Assembly: GCF_016906535.1 (NCBI RefSeq)
Contig: NC_057377.1
Location: 2,046,001-2,110,000 of the forward strand
DNA length: 64,000 nucleotides
Direction of reading: 5' to 3'
Source of the DNA: Rhizoctonia solani
Lineage: Eukaryota > Basidiomycota > Agaricomycetes > Cantharellales > Ceratobasidiaceae
The position numbers and the translations under genes are program-made. The notes under the pieces are model-generated. The model had not been told where the DNA came from, did no database searches, and saw nothing but the letters and a program-made list of their open reading frames with translations. Positions 11,893 to 23,326 of this stretch are shown one piece after another (the stretch's first letter is position 1; each line of letters starts with the position of its first letter).

Positions 11893-14796
11893 ATGACACG
11901 AACCACGATGATCGAGGCGGGTGAGCTGAAGCGTAAACGCTCAGAGGAAGAGAGCGGCGAATATGCCCCGACGGCGACAGTGTTGCTTGCTATTCCCATG
12001 TTAGTTTCATACCCTCCAGATCATCCGCTACATGTTCCTGGACTTCGCGTATCTCTCAAGGCGCTTCGTCGGTGCACGGGCCTCACCGATCATAACGACA
12101 GTGTCAAGCGTGTAAAGGGTGATGGGTGGGTCGGTCACGGGGAGGCGATGACTCCTGAACTAGAAATTCGAGCGTGGACAGCATTGGCTGAAGTCGGTAT
12201 GATGGTCCTCGCAACGAGGTGTAGTCGATGGGGAGAGGATGATCAGTCTGCATGGGAATGGACCACTGGCGTAGAACAAGACGTGAGCCTAAACTAGATC
12301 TTTGATCACAAAACAGTTAACACTCTTATCTAGATTGATACTGCCCTTCGTAAAGGGGTGCGTCGGCTTGATTGTCACAGTTAATATATAACCACTCTAA
12401 TCGTGTCCTCGCATACATTCCCAGCTCGGTCTAGCTACATCCCTTCCCTCACTTCGATCTTTCAAAGAACCCCTCACGCTTCTTAGTGCACGCGCTGCAA
12501 CACCTAAACGTGCTCTCAAAATCCTTTCGACCATGCTATCCTCAAATACCACGCCACCCACCAAATACACATATGAAGCATACCTCGCTCTCGCTGATCT
12601 TCACCTCCGCCCGGCTAGTAAATCTAATTCTGGGCAAGGAAGGCTAAACCCCAACCTTGGTGCTGGACTCCATGTTCTCGAGCAAATGCGGACTAGAGCA
12701 CAACAGGCAGGGGACATTGCTGTGGCGCAATTAACTATGGTTGCAATATTGAGGACGAGGATTGTTCACGGCACGGATTCGGGGGTATCTGAGACAATGG
12801 AAAAGCTAGAGGTGTCATTGAATCAAGTAGAGGAAACCCTGGGTATTGCCTTTCCAGTTCAGTCCGATACAGCTACGACAGAAAGTTACAACTTGCAGCA
12901 ACCCAATTCCTCACCTCGTCAAAACCCCACCCAGAATACCCCTCAAACTCCTAAATCCTCTTCAACATTGCAGAAATCCTCGGAAGAGGACTCAGATGAT
13001 GCCTCCATACCCGCCCATATCCACCATCTTCGTGCACATGTATTATTCCTCGGAGTTGCACTCTACACCCATCTCGGGGATGCGCAGAGTGCGGCTCAGC
13101 GGCTTGGAAAGGTTCACAATATCCTCGACACTGGGTACCTTGATTTTCCTGACGAGGCATGTTTCTGTGGACGGAGTTCGGGTGAAGTAAGGGGCCAAAA
13201 TAAGGATATGCCCACCGTCGATGTTCTGGGAGCTACCTCACAGACACATCTAAATTGTCCGTGCGCCAGCTCGTTCCTTCTTCCGATTCCCCTAGCCTCG
13301 AACGATTCCCTACTCATCAAATCAACACATCCGCGCGTCGTATTCGAATTGGCGTTTTTAATATCCAGTATTGCCCGTCGTGACGTAGTCGGACGAAAGC
13401 CTAGACGATTGATTTTCGCTATGGAAGGACTGAGAGCGGGTGCAGAGGTGGGGGTAGAGGTCGCGTGTGAGTGGCTCGACCCAAATACTTTTGGTTTTCA
13501 ACTAACTCGACTGGTAGTTCCCGTGTGGGCGACTTTAGAAGACGTCAAGGAAACAGAATTAAGACTTGCCGAGATTCGCGCCGATCTGATGTGCGAACTG
13601 GTGGCAGTGAGTTTTCTCATTTCCAATCTGCACAATTCCTAACAAGCCTGTCCCTGTCTTCTCATTGTTATGGTGGAATATGCGATGCTCTCCCGAATCT
13701 CATGTGGATACAGATTGCTACCATGCGATCCGAGTTTGACGTCGCCGAACAAGTGAGGATGTTTCCTTTTTTAACGCAGCTACTTTTCTGACTGAATGAC
13801 TCCCCTGCATCCTCCGAACCATGCTATTTTTCACGTATAATGTTGGTCGGCATCCACCATCCATCGTACCACTATAATTTATTGTACCCATAGCGCCTTT
13901 CCGAACTCGTAGCCCATACTAGAAATTTCAATCTCTTCGATTCATTTGTGGCCCGAGTATCGCTCCATCATGCTCACTTGGCACACGCGAGGGGACAAGA
14001 AGATCGAGCGATAATGTGTTACGAGGCAAGCCAATCAAGTAGCTACCCGGATTCAGACCACTGACTAGAAGATTTGATTATCTAGGCCGCAATACGCACA
14101 TCTTCTGCGGGCTCATTTATCCACACCTCTTCCAGCGCCGGTCTTACCGGCCTTCGAATGGGTATTTCCGCTCGAGACAAGTACATAATCTCCGCTTCCA
14201 AATCACCATCCACCCCGCCTCCCGACTCACCAGCTCCAAAACCCGATCAAAAAGTCCTATCAGCATGCACCTACTCCCTCGCCCCACTAGCCCATATTCT
14301 TACGTCGCCAACCTTGCCCATCGTACGGGCCAAGCAAGAACTCAAAATGGCTTTAGACTTGTCTTCGAAATCTCAGGATAATTATCTCCGCGCACTCGGG
14401 GTGGCAATGAGCGCCGCCAAGTATATGCATACCGCCGAGTCGCATGCTGGTGTCATGCTTGGCACCGTCAAGGCGTTGGCCGCTGGGATGGGTGCCATCG
14501 AGAACAAGAAGGGAGAAAGTCCGAGCAAGGAAGCACGCGAAGACGGCAAGTCCAAGGAGGTAACGAAGAAAGGTAGCTTTGGAAACGCGGTATTGGGATT
14601 ATGGGTCGGACTCAGACTTTATGGTACGCCCCGTTCAAAACTTGCGACAAAACCTCTCTGATGTAGCTTTTGAACAGAACTCCATAAACGCGCTGGAGAT
14701 GCTGAGCAAGCCAAAAAGCAAGACTTGAAGAACCGGCGGCTGGTCAAGGCTGTGGCTGCTATTGAAATTATGATCAAAGAAAAGATGACTATCTAG
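11893..14796 (+). CDS. TPR protein resembling cohesin loading factor Mau2/Scc4
   Basis: Seven exons join in frame: 11893-12282, 12334-12357 (a 24-nt microexon), 12425-13606, 13714-13752, 13894-14025, 14086-14623 and 14678-14796, giving 807 residues. The fifth intron has a GC-AG boundary, required by phase because the nearby GT would break the frame. The sequence is almost entirely helical with TPR-like pairs: YEAYLALADLHLRPA, LHVLEQMRTRAQQAGDIAVA, LRAHVLFLGVALYTHLGDAQ and NYLRALGVAMSAAKYMHTAE followed by GVMLGTVKALAAGMGA. It ends in a basic helix, ELHKRAGDAEQAKKQDLKNR. A Ser/Pro/Gln-rich insert sits in exon 3. The C-terminal TPR block resembles basidiomycete Mau2/Scc4 proteins, which with Scc2 load cohesin onto chromatin. 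That assignment is from memory; another TPR scaffold protein is possible. Confidence 0.6.
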
Positions 14797-15493
14797 ATCT
14801 GACGGCGCTGGTTCTATTCGAGGTTTATGCCGGGGGGGGGGGTTAGGTGGAAAGCGCAAAACTATTTTTTATTCGGATCTTAAGGCATTCAATTATCCTC
14901 ATTTTTCTTTATCTGCATATGCATACTATCTTTGTCGATTTATCAGTAACTTCTCGCACTCCTATTTACAATGTCTACGCAGTCGCTTCGCAATTCTGCA
15001 ATAGAAACGGGCAAGATTGCATGTAACAGACGGACATGTGCATCTATACTACTATCGTACGCGCCAGAAAAGCGAATACATTTTTGTTGTATCTCTTTGT
15101 TGAACCCCATGAACGCGCCCTTCTGTTGGTACTTTGTAAGCTGCACCTTGGACATTGGGATTAGGAATATGCAAAGATCCTACGTTGAAAAAACAACTTT
15201 CATTCTACTCAATAACTGGGTGACTACCCGTAAGCGTGAGAGCGATTTAGAAGTTCTAGATCGCTCGATCATCGGTCCGTCGGATACCGACCGATTCCGT
15301 GCCGACGGGCAAGCGGACCCCAGGCGCAGACCTCCCCCGTAAAGCCGAAAGGCACGCATCCACGCAACCGATTCTAGAATTTAAAACACACTACCGCGAT
15401 CAACTTAGTCAATTTGTAATATAGCTGAACATAATTGACCATGCATATAGTCGTCGAGATCAATATACAGTTGGGTTTTAGTAATTATAAACC

Positions 15494-15742
15494 GTGCGGG
15501 GAGCTCAGATACCACCCCTGAAAGCTATGAACATCATTGAGGATCATCCCAACCTCGTGTATTCCATTATACTAGATGACGAAGACACTCAACCGGCTCG
15601 TCTCAGAAAAGCCATACGCGTCAGCGCGGCCTTAGCAGCTCTATACTACCTTGGTACCACAATTCGTAATAGGATCAGAAAGCCTAGCCGTCGTTATCTT
15701 ACACGCCCAAACCTGCAACCAGAGCCTTGTCTGGCGCGGTGA
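15494..15742 (+). pseudogene. N-terminal fragment of a Harbinger-like (DDE superfamily) transposase
   Basis: An 82-codon frame contains ALAALYYLGTTIRNRIRKPS and RRYLTRPNLQPEP. Basidiomycete PIF/Harbinger-type nuclease proteins have a similar N-terminal pattern: a hydrophobic/helical stretch, then RR-x-YL-x-R-x-x-L-x-P-x-P. The frame stops immediately after this motif and no DDE catalytic domain follows, so this would be a truncated relic. The match is by eye and short. If it fails, this is an anonymous ORF. Confidence 0.35.
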
Positions 15743-15965
15743 TTGCACGGGACTATTGGTGGAAGGGATTGGGCGACTTATATTTACTTTGTTCCAGCTC
15801 GATCAGGCACGCTTCGGCGTCGGCGGCCTTTGGAAGAGGTCCAGCAAGCTCCGGGCAGCCCCCCAGAGCATGTATGCGCGCATTGAGTCTCATTTATCAC
15901 ACTCACAGATTTGCACGTAGGTATAAGATGTGGACCCTGAGCCATTTAGAATGCATTATGAAGTC

Positions 15966-15992
15966 TAGAAGGGGGGGTACCCCCCCTCTCTA
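15966..15992. repeat. G7/C7 palindrome, shared in inverse orientation with 57190-57217
   Basis: TAGAA, seven G, TA, seven C, then TCTCTA. Its reverse complement equals the sequence at 57190-57217 except for one extra T in the centre. This indicates a dispersed short element or its terminus. Confidence 0.6.
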
Positions 15993-18463
15993 GATTTCAA
16001 TGACGATCCTCATGATTTAGAATTTAGACTTGTAGGCCAAAGTCACTTCCGGCGGATGCAACGTAATTGGATTTGTTACCAGGGTCTCTATTTACATCCA
16101 AAGAATCTAGACCGCTCTGACTTCTAAATTTTGTTCTAGATTGCCGATTTTGCCTTACGGGTAGTCACCCACTAGATGGTGTGCCCCATGATATAATCAT
16201 AGTCAGACATATGCATGTAGGATAGATTTACCTTCATGTTACTGTGTAAATACGTATCCATATATGCTGCATTTGGGCCTGACTCTAGCTTCAAGGCCTA
16301 TGTATAATTGATTTTCAGACGGCGCACCGCCCCAGTATGGGCTTCCTCATAGACCCCGAGAAACAAAGTCACAGACAAAAATTGTCAGATTCAAGATTAA
16401 CACTAATGATCAGGCAACAACTCAACCTTTGTGGGCCCTTATTGTCACCGCCCATACGTCCTCACTACCATCCCCTCTTCTGCCCTTACGGCACCTCTAC
16501 CAGGTCTTTACAGGCCTTCCAAGTCTTCCTACCTCTCTCACGCGCCTGTATCTCTCAGTTTCTTTTCCTAGCGTATACGTAATTCAACTTGGTCTGTGAA
16601 TAGTTTGTCTTGTTCGCGTATAACTCCTTAAATATGAACCCTAAAAAAGAATCGTTTTAAGATTCTACTTCACAAATCCAATTCTGAGCGCGAGCCGACA
16701 AACCATCAAAGCATAAATTTCAAAATATGCTACCATCCATTGCGTCCTTCGGAGAATGGAAAACAGAGGGGTTGCGTGCAAAATCCAACGTGTGTGATTC
16801 CACACGAGTACGATCATTGGATATAAGTGGATTGTTCCTACGAGCCCGGTCGGATATTAAATTACTTGCGCCTTGAAACTTAACTTTGTGCTCAAGAGGA
16901 GTGAGTCGATCTGTTCGGTATATATGTTGGTGCATTCAACTCCGGCAGACCAACAGCGATACGGTGCTCCTGCTCAGCTGTTGGTCATAGTCAACGTGAA
17001 TAATGGCCTACTGGCCACGAGTTGAAAGAGCTTCCGAGGGTGTCAGCTTGGGTTAGACCCGCCACCGGAAATCTTTCTTATCGTCGGCAGCCCTTGGCAT
17101 ACAGAACAAATCTTCTGACGGAGTGGAGGCACAGAGTTCCAACATGCCAAGGGTCCGCAGCAATCAACAAAATTGCAGCCCCCATTGAGGAGATCTTTAG
17201 TTCCCACAAAATCCCAGCTACGTAATTAGTCATGCGAAGACGACAGAAAAAGTCTAACTTGAGCATGGATTGATTCCGGAAAACTTATAACAAATCAATA
17301 TTTCAGTCTACATAGGTACCCTAACCGAAGAATCTGACTCGCTATCTCGTGTACATAGTTCGTTTGAAGGAGACTACCGTGAGAAGAATTTATATATCAA
17401 AATCAAGCTATCGATTGTTCATTACCGAAACTAAAGGAACCAGTACAAACACGTATTAATCAACGCCAGATTCTAAATAATAGAGAGTCTGCGCAGCTGT
17501 TCTAACCTCTAAATTCTATCACACTATAGCAGTATCGCCCAATCCAAATTCCGAGGTTTCTTTCAGCGGGGCGTTGTGAGGGCTGTGAAGAGTAGTTGGA
17601 GTTGCGTGGCTAAAGTTGAAGATAAAGATTGATGGTTCCAGCGCGGCCAAATTTTAGCTTTAGAAAGGCTGCGCAAACTCTCTGATAGGGATAGATGCTC
17701 ATACCCCTCGGTATATGTGAGCTCCCTCAGCCTCCGTCTTGTTCCTCATGCCGCCAAAAAAAAAACCGCGTTACAGAGATAGTGGTGAACTATTTTGAAA
17801 AAAGCCAAACAAGAACTTTAGCAGACATAGTGTTAACATCTCATATCCGCCACTGTTAGAGCGCTACGTGATATTTGGCATACTAGCAATCTTCCATCAC
17901 ATACGTCCCGCTATCGCGCTGGGCTTGCGATTCTTTATCCGACTCATTTGCAACAATCGTTCATCGTTGATTACCTCATTTACGTGGGGTGCTCCGCCTC
18001 CGTCAGGTAGTTGATGGCATTGACCGGGCCAGGCGATTGAACCGATTGCTATAGACGACGCACTATCCAGTTAGTTCCCGGGATCAGGCACTAATAGGTT
18101 ACCGAGACAGAAACGACTGCATTCCAAATATTAGTTAGACCGGCCCCCCAAATACATACAGGTACTACTACCGCATACAGTCCAACTAAATTGCAGCTCG
18201 ATATTTATAACTAGGAAATGAATAGCTTGGTATATCCGTTTGTAATTCATGCGCCACTTTGCCCAATCAACTGCGCACGAACCTGATTTTCGAAGCGTAA
18301 GATCGACTGAGTCCTGTACACCGCGATCCGACGCGACTCCTGGGCATGACAACCAAAGCAACCCTGAATTAGAAGAGTTTGATTGAGCCTTACGCAACGC
18401 GGCTTGGCTGAATGCAAAACGCAGATTCATGCGCGCATTCAGTTAGCCAAGTCCAACATGAGT

Positions 18464-18470
18464 ATAAATG
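18464..18470 (+). promoter_or_regulatory. TATA box of the tyrosinase gene
   Basis: TATAAAT lies 74 bp before the ATG at 18544. A pyrimidine-rich stretch (ctctctctatctcac) follows before the start codon, as is common upstream of fungal transcription starts. Confidence 0.55.
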
Positions 18471-18543
18471 AACCAGTTTCCTGTTCACTTCTGCATTCCG
18501 CTCTCTCTATCTCACTTTTCTACCAGTTTTAGTCAACATAAAT

Positions 18544-19814
18544 ATGCTCTCAAAGGCCCAAAACAATTTGTTTCTCTGGACTGGACTCCTGCTCGCGCTC
18601 CCTGGAGCTCTACTCGCGCCCACCAAAAGGTCCGAGTGTACCAACCCTGCTATTCGTCGGGACTGGAGCACTCTTCCTCAGTCAAAGCGCGATGCGTTTC
18701 ATAGTGCAGTGAAGTGTCTCCAGGACAAGCCGAGCATTCTCGAAACCAATGGAGTCAGCAAATCGTTGTTTGACGATTATACCTATATACACTTACAAAG
18801 CGACTTAATTGGTACGTAGGCTGAGCCGCCAATGGTCGGCTTGAACTAACTCCTATCCAGTACATAAAGTTGCTGCGTTTTATCCATGGCATCGCTATTT
18901 CGTGGTCATGCGCGAAAAGGCGAGCTCGTCTTATTGATTCTACGATGACTGTGGGCTAATGCCTTTGCAGGACCTAAGTGAATGCGGATTTTCCGATCCG
19001 ATGCCTTACTGGGACTGGACTCGCGATGCCAACAGCGTCGATGAATACAGAAATGCGCCAATTTTTGATACAGTCACTGGGTTCGGGGGGCCTAGCACTC
19101 CAGAAGGCAATGGAACGGCAGTGTGCGTTGACAACGGACCATACTCTGGAATGCAAGTACGTACTATGGACTGCTGGCATATCAACTGGCTATTCAGATC
19201 GGTATTAATAGGTCAATGTGCCCGAGCCACATTGCTTGCGGCGCGCATTTGGCGTGACTACCGATATGCTGGGTAACTTCACAAGTACAATGGTACAAAG
19301 CATCATGGAATACCCGGACTTCATAGGCTTCTGGAATAATTCTGAGCGTACGTTCCCTTTTTCTACAGAAGAACTCGGTCTTAAAGCTCTTTTAGTTATG
19401 CCTCATGACCTTGTTCATGGCTCCATCGGGGGTGATCTTCGTGAGGCATACTCACCCAACGAGCCCCTTGTAAGCTACTCCTGTCTCAATGCTCTACATA
19501 CCAGGTCTGACTAAGAATGAAACACGTTGAAAGTTCTTTCTTCATCACTCTCAAATCGACCGCTTATGGACGCGATGGCAAGGCCGGAACTCAACTCGTC
19601 TATCGGACTACCGGGGTAATACCGTTCAGAACACAACCGAACTCAACGCCAGTCTACAGGACACGATGAAGTTCCTAGGTCTTGGAGAAGATCGATCAGT
19701 TGAAAGTTTGATGGATACTCTGTCGAATGGACTATGTTACAAGGTGTGTGACGGTGACTCAAGTACATCAAAGTTGTATTGACTCGGCTACCCCAGTATG
19801 ACGACGATGAGTGA
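18544..19814 (+). CDS. Secreted short tyrosinase (binuclear copper oxidase)
   Basis: Six exons fit exactly in phase: 18544-18811, 18861-18919, 18971-19156, 19212-19469, 19534-19743 and 19797-19814, giving 332 residues. The start gives a signal peptide (NNLFLWTGLLLALPGALLA). CuA ligands are seen in YTYIHLQ, VHK and FYPWHRYF; the structural motif MPYWDWTRDA follows. CuB ligands are in MPHDLVHGSIGG and FFLHHSQIDRLW. All six histidines are present, so the enzyme looks active. Tyrosinases hydroxylate monophenols and oxidise o-diphenols to quinones (melanin, phenolic detoxification). The protein is short, lacks the long C-terminal processed domain of classical fungal tyrosinases, and ends CYKYDDDE. 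The second intron has a GC donor (18920), and phase requires it. No other tyrosinase lies nearby. Confidence 0.92.
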
Positions 19815-21176
19815 TGGAAATGGGCAAATTACAGCTGCTGGACCTTTCATGAGGATTAATAGGGGACAATACATGCATTCTCTCTGGTTTTTAACGCCTT
19901 CATTTGTAATTTTCACAGCCCGGATAGATGCCAAAATTTTATCCTCTATCTTGTTTCACTTGCTTCTAAATTCGATTTTCCTCCACAAAATTGAGTCGCA
20001 CCTCAAAAGTAGTTCGCACCAGCAGATGGGATATATGTGGTCGGCTGGCTATGTAAAACTTCTTTTGGTGACTGGTACTTATTATTTCTCATAGCACCAC
20101 CGATTGGTCCGCTCTTTTAAAAGAGAAACTAACGGTGATACATGGTTTTAAAGATTATGGCCTATACAGGGACCAGTGAATGAAAAGGATAACCTCATCC
20201 CATAGACTCGTAATCTTGATAGATGAAGCAGCCTGGTTCTAAGATACTACGGCCTAATAGAAAGGCACTTTTAAGTTATGGGCGAAGTATAGCAACAAAT
20301 TGGATGTCCCGCAAGGCGTGCCTTTGTGAGATAGCTGTAGTACACTGTGGTGTGATAAGATCCTGAAAATCAGTACATCAGTAAAAGATTCCTTTTTTCA
20401 GTAGGATATGGTCTGAAAATTACAATGTTAGTATGCCTCTCTCAGCATGAATCAGACTATGGAAGAATCAATACCTAAAATCAGTATGTATTGGTCTTGA
20501 ATTCAGCTCAATTCTCACTCAAACACGCGCACTGATTTTCAGCATTATAACCTTGTACAGTGTAGTGTAGCTCCACGCTACCGATTATAACAAGCGTGTC
20601 TATACTATTTGAATTGAGGCCCACAAATATCGATAGAAGTCTTATACGCCCTCCTGCATCACCCACGGATACCCGAAAATCTTCGGATTGCCTGCAGATT
20701 GGTAAATACAAGCGAGCGCTTCGGAGCTCGGATCAAATACCTCCGGTGCATGTGCTCTGGCCATAGTGTACTCCTCGACCCCGGAGGATCTCTATGGAGT
20801 CCTCATTCCCTGAATGTGTCCGATCAGCACATGGAGTACCCCTTTTACATTAAATATTCCAGAAACAGATAGACTTGAGCGCATACAGATGGGCAACGGG
20901 CAAACTTGTGAGCATGTGATATGTCTGATGGAGGATCCCATATTTTGCTTCCGCCACTGATGGGGAAATAAATAGTGCCACCCGCTGTGGCAAAGGTTGA
21001 CACCCTGGCAATATAGTCCCAGTTTTGTCCAAGGGTAAGTAGTTTAGGCTTTATACTATGATATAACTTTGCCTTGAATCTCCTACACTCATGTACTGAC
21101 TAAGTTTCTAGTACCAACCGTTGGTAGTTGCTACCGTAGATCTCTAAACAACCAACGTCACTTGTATACCTGCAGG
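19815..21176. other. Intergenic region containing one MITE copy
   Basis: About 1.4 kb. Apart from the 220-bp inverted-repeat element at 20343-20562 I see no gene. Sequence after 19815 is AT-rich and likely holds the tyrosinase 3' UTR. Confidence 0.5.
20343..20562 (-). mobile_element. 220-bp MITE, copy 1 (inverse orientation)
   Basis: Begins CACTGT and ends ACAGTG, with imperfect terminal inverted repeats of about 35 bp that share the block CTGAAAATCAGT. The reverse complement matches the copies at 30076-30295 and 31917-32136 along the whole length, and all three are exactly 220 bp. No transposase is encoded, so it would move by a partner element. CACTG termini recall the EnSpm/CACTA group, but I see no consistent target duplication. 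Confidence 0.8.
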
Positions 21177-22386
21177 ATGGCGCATATTCCAAGTGATGAG
21201 GAGATCCTGGAACAGTTGGCTGAGTTGCGTAGTGTTAACCCAGGTATTGGAATAAATAAGGCTGTCACATTAATCAAGGAGAAGAATCCCGATTGGGGGT
21301 TATCAGCCAAGGTATGGATGTAATCCTGTTGATATGAGCTTATAGTTATTTTGGATAATTGCAGCGCCTTAGGAGTGTTTCCAAACATCTGGATCCACCT
21401 TCATCTGATGTCCTACCTGATACCAACAAGTTGCACAACAATCAACTATCTCCACCAAGTCAGCCTGCCGAAGAGTCGCCAATGTCTACTTTAATGCAAG
21501 TACTTGAACAATTCATGGCCGGGGGTGATAGAAAAGCTGCAAAACGTGCGGCCCAGATTGATCTCAGCTTCAAAATGGACCTCGACGGCATTCAAAGGCT
21601 TGTGAACAACCCTTCAGCATTTACCAAGATGGATTTTTCAAGTTCCGGCGCCAATTACCCAATGAGGTCCTGCAAACTCGCCGTAACTATCATACTTCAG
21701 ATAGTCGCCCAAGACAAGATACTCTACGATTGCATCGCCTTGAACTCCCGTGCATTAGGCGGTCTTCCAACAGTAGCCCAAATCCGTGCACGGCCCTCAG
21801 CCTCTCTGCCAATTGCGTTCGCCAAAGCCAAAGAGGCGGCCCTCAAACACCAAAAGTCGACAGCAATAGCTGTGAGTCTTATCGATGTTGAAATGACAGA
21901 GAGGGGTGAGGGATATAGCTCAGGATCGCTGAACTATATGAGCTTTGCCCATGCATTTGTTGCTTTCATCGGGCCCGAAGGCATGAGAATCTTACAAGCA
22001 TGGGGAGAACATGGCTATTCTTTGGCTGAAAATATCCGTTCACCAGCATCCAGACTCCAAGATTGGTCTAAAGCAGAGGAATTTGTAAACTGTTATGACA
22101 AACTTGTGCATATGGGGGTAGGTTCAATTCTCGACCGTATCAAATGCGACGGCCTCACCCTCTGTTTCAATCACAGACTGAATGGAAACCTGAAACCTTC
22201 GAAGCATATATGCAATGTTTTGGTGTTGACATCCCCAAAATCACTGGCCCTCGTGGACCGGAGCGCAAATCAGTCACGCCGTGTTTCCGCCCTTGGACGC
22301 GGATCAAAGAGATCAACGATGTTAAAACGGGAGATATAAAAAGGTGGTTCAAAGTGTTAGATGCGGTCAATAGGTTGGTGAAATGA
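21177..22386 (+). CDS. Hypothetical basidiomycete protein, function unknown
   Basis: Three exons in frame: 21177-21311, 21365-22117 and 22177-22386, giving 365 residues; both introns are GT-AG. The N-terminus reads EEILEQLAELRSVNPGIGIN then KAVTLIKEKNPDWGLSAKRL, a short helical module I recognise as recurring at the start of unrelated fungal proteins but cannot name. The middle is helical (LMQVLEQFMAGGDRKAAKRA, LPIAFAKAKEAALKHQ, MSFAHAFVAFIGPEGM). The last exon, joined exactly across the intron, gives TEWKPETFEAYMQCFGVDIP and a conserved-looking PCFRPWTRIKEIN. No signal peptide, membrane segment or catalytic motif is apparent. Cytosolic or nuclear location is likely. Confidence 0.7.
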
Positions 22387-23326
22387 ATACATAAGTAATC
22401 GAGCCTTGTAAACTATCCAATGTCATGATTTTTGCCTTGCACAATGATTTAAACTAATGATGCAACCCTATGACCTGGGAAGGTTGGACAAGCTGGCAAG
22501 TTGAAAGACAGGCATTTCGTGTCGCGTGATCTAGCGACCAAGCAGATCGGTCTCAATCGGATAGATTCCCGGGTTTATTGCCACTAAAAACCGGACGCAT
22601 ATGTACACCCATGAAGCCGGTTGCCAGAGTCCTTACACGGCACCAAGAACTATGCATGGCTTGATATCGACAACATCATGGTATTGCGTGTATATTATCA
22701 ACAATATTAGGGTTGCTTCTCTCTCCAAGTGCCGTTTTTTTTTTTACCTTATGCGATATGCCCTCTTCAGTGTCAATCTGCTCAACTATGAACTCATGGA
22801 TGTCTGACCCAAAATGACGCCCTTCAATTTTCCAGCTTATTCAATCTTTCTAAGCCACAAGATAGCATCATTAGCGGCTGGAATTGTATCGTGAACATCA
22901 CAGTACCGATTGCGCTGTGAAAATCGCAGTACTGCAGCAATTGCGAGGTGGCTAGTCGCCACTTAACTTAAGGGCCTACCTTCAGGGTTCTTTTTTGTGG
23001 CCCAGAACTCATTACCGGCAGTTGATTCGCAGAATGACAGGTAGCTTGCACGATAGTAGTTAAGCCTAAACTGATCATCAATTTTTACAAATGTCAGTAC
23101 TGTGGTGTCGCATTACAAAAAACAAGTTTAACCACAATTCCGCGACGTTGCCAATAACTGAACACGAGTGGAAGACATTCCGAATCGAAAGAGCCACATA
23201 AATTTGTCAATAATATTCACTAAACAATTAAGGATAGAAGCAGGAATCAGTAGTATATGTACACATCTAGCAAGAACGGAAAATAACACCGCATCCCCAC
23301 CCCCTCCCCACCTTACACACGTGATC
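22387..23326. other. Intergenic region between convergent genes
   Basis: About 940 bp between two 3' ends, AT-rich, with a T-run near 22737-22745. No gene or repeat recognised. Confidence 0.5.

Larger units (their letters stand above)
14797..18463. other. Intergenic region with transposon debris
   Basis: 3.7 kb without an intact gene. It contains a transposase-like fragment (15494-15742), a G7/C7 palindrome (15966-15992), and two adjacent short hairpins near 15240-15300 (arms GAGCGAT/ATCGCTC and ATCGGTC/GACCGAT). The rest is AT-rich and non-coding by inspection. Confidence 0.5.

Noticed and set aside
15240..15300. Two adjacent 7-bp-stem hairpins
   Set aside because: Stems are short and no RNA-gene signature or repeat context supports function.
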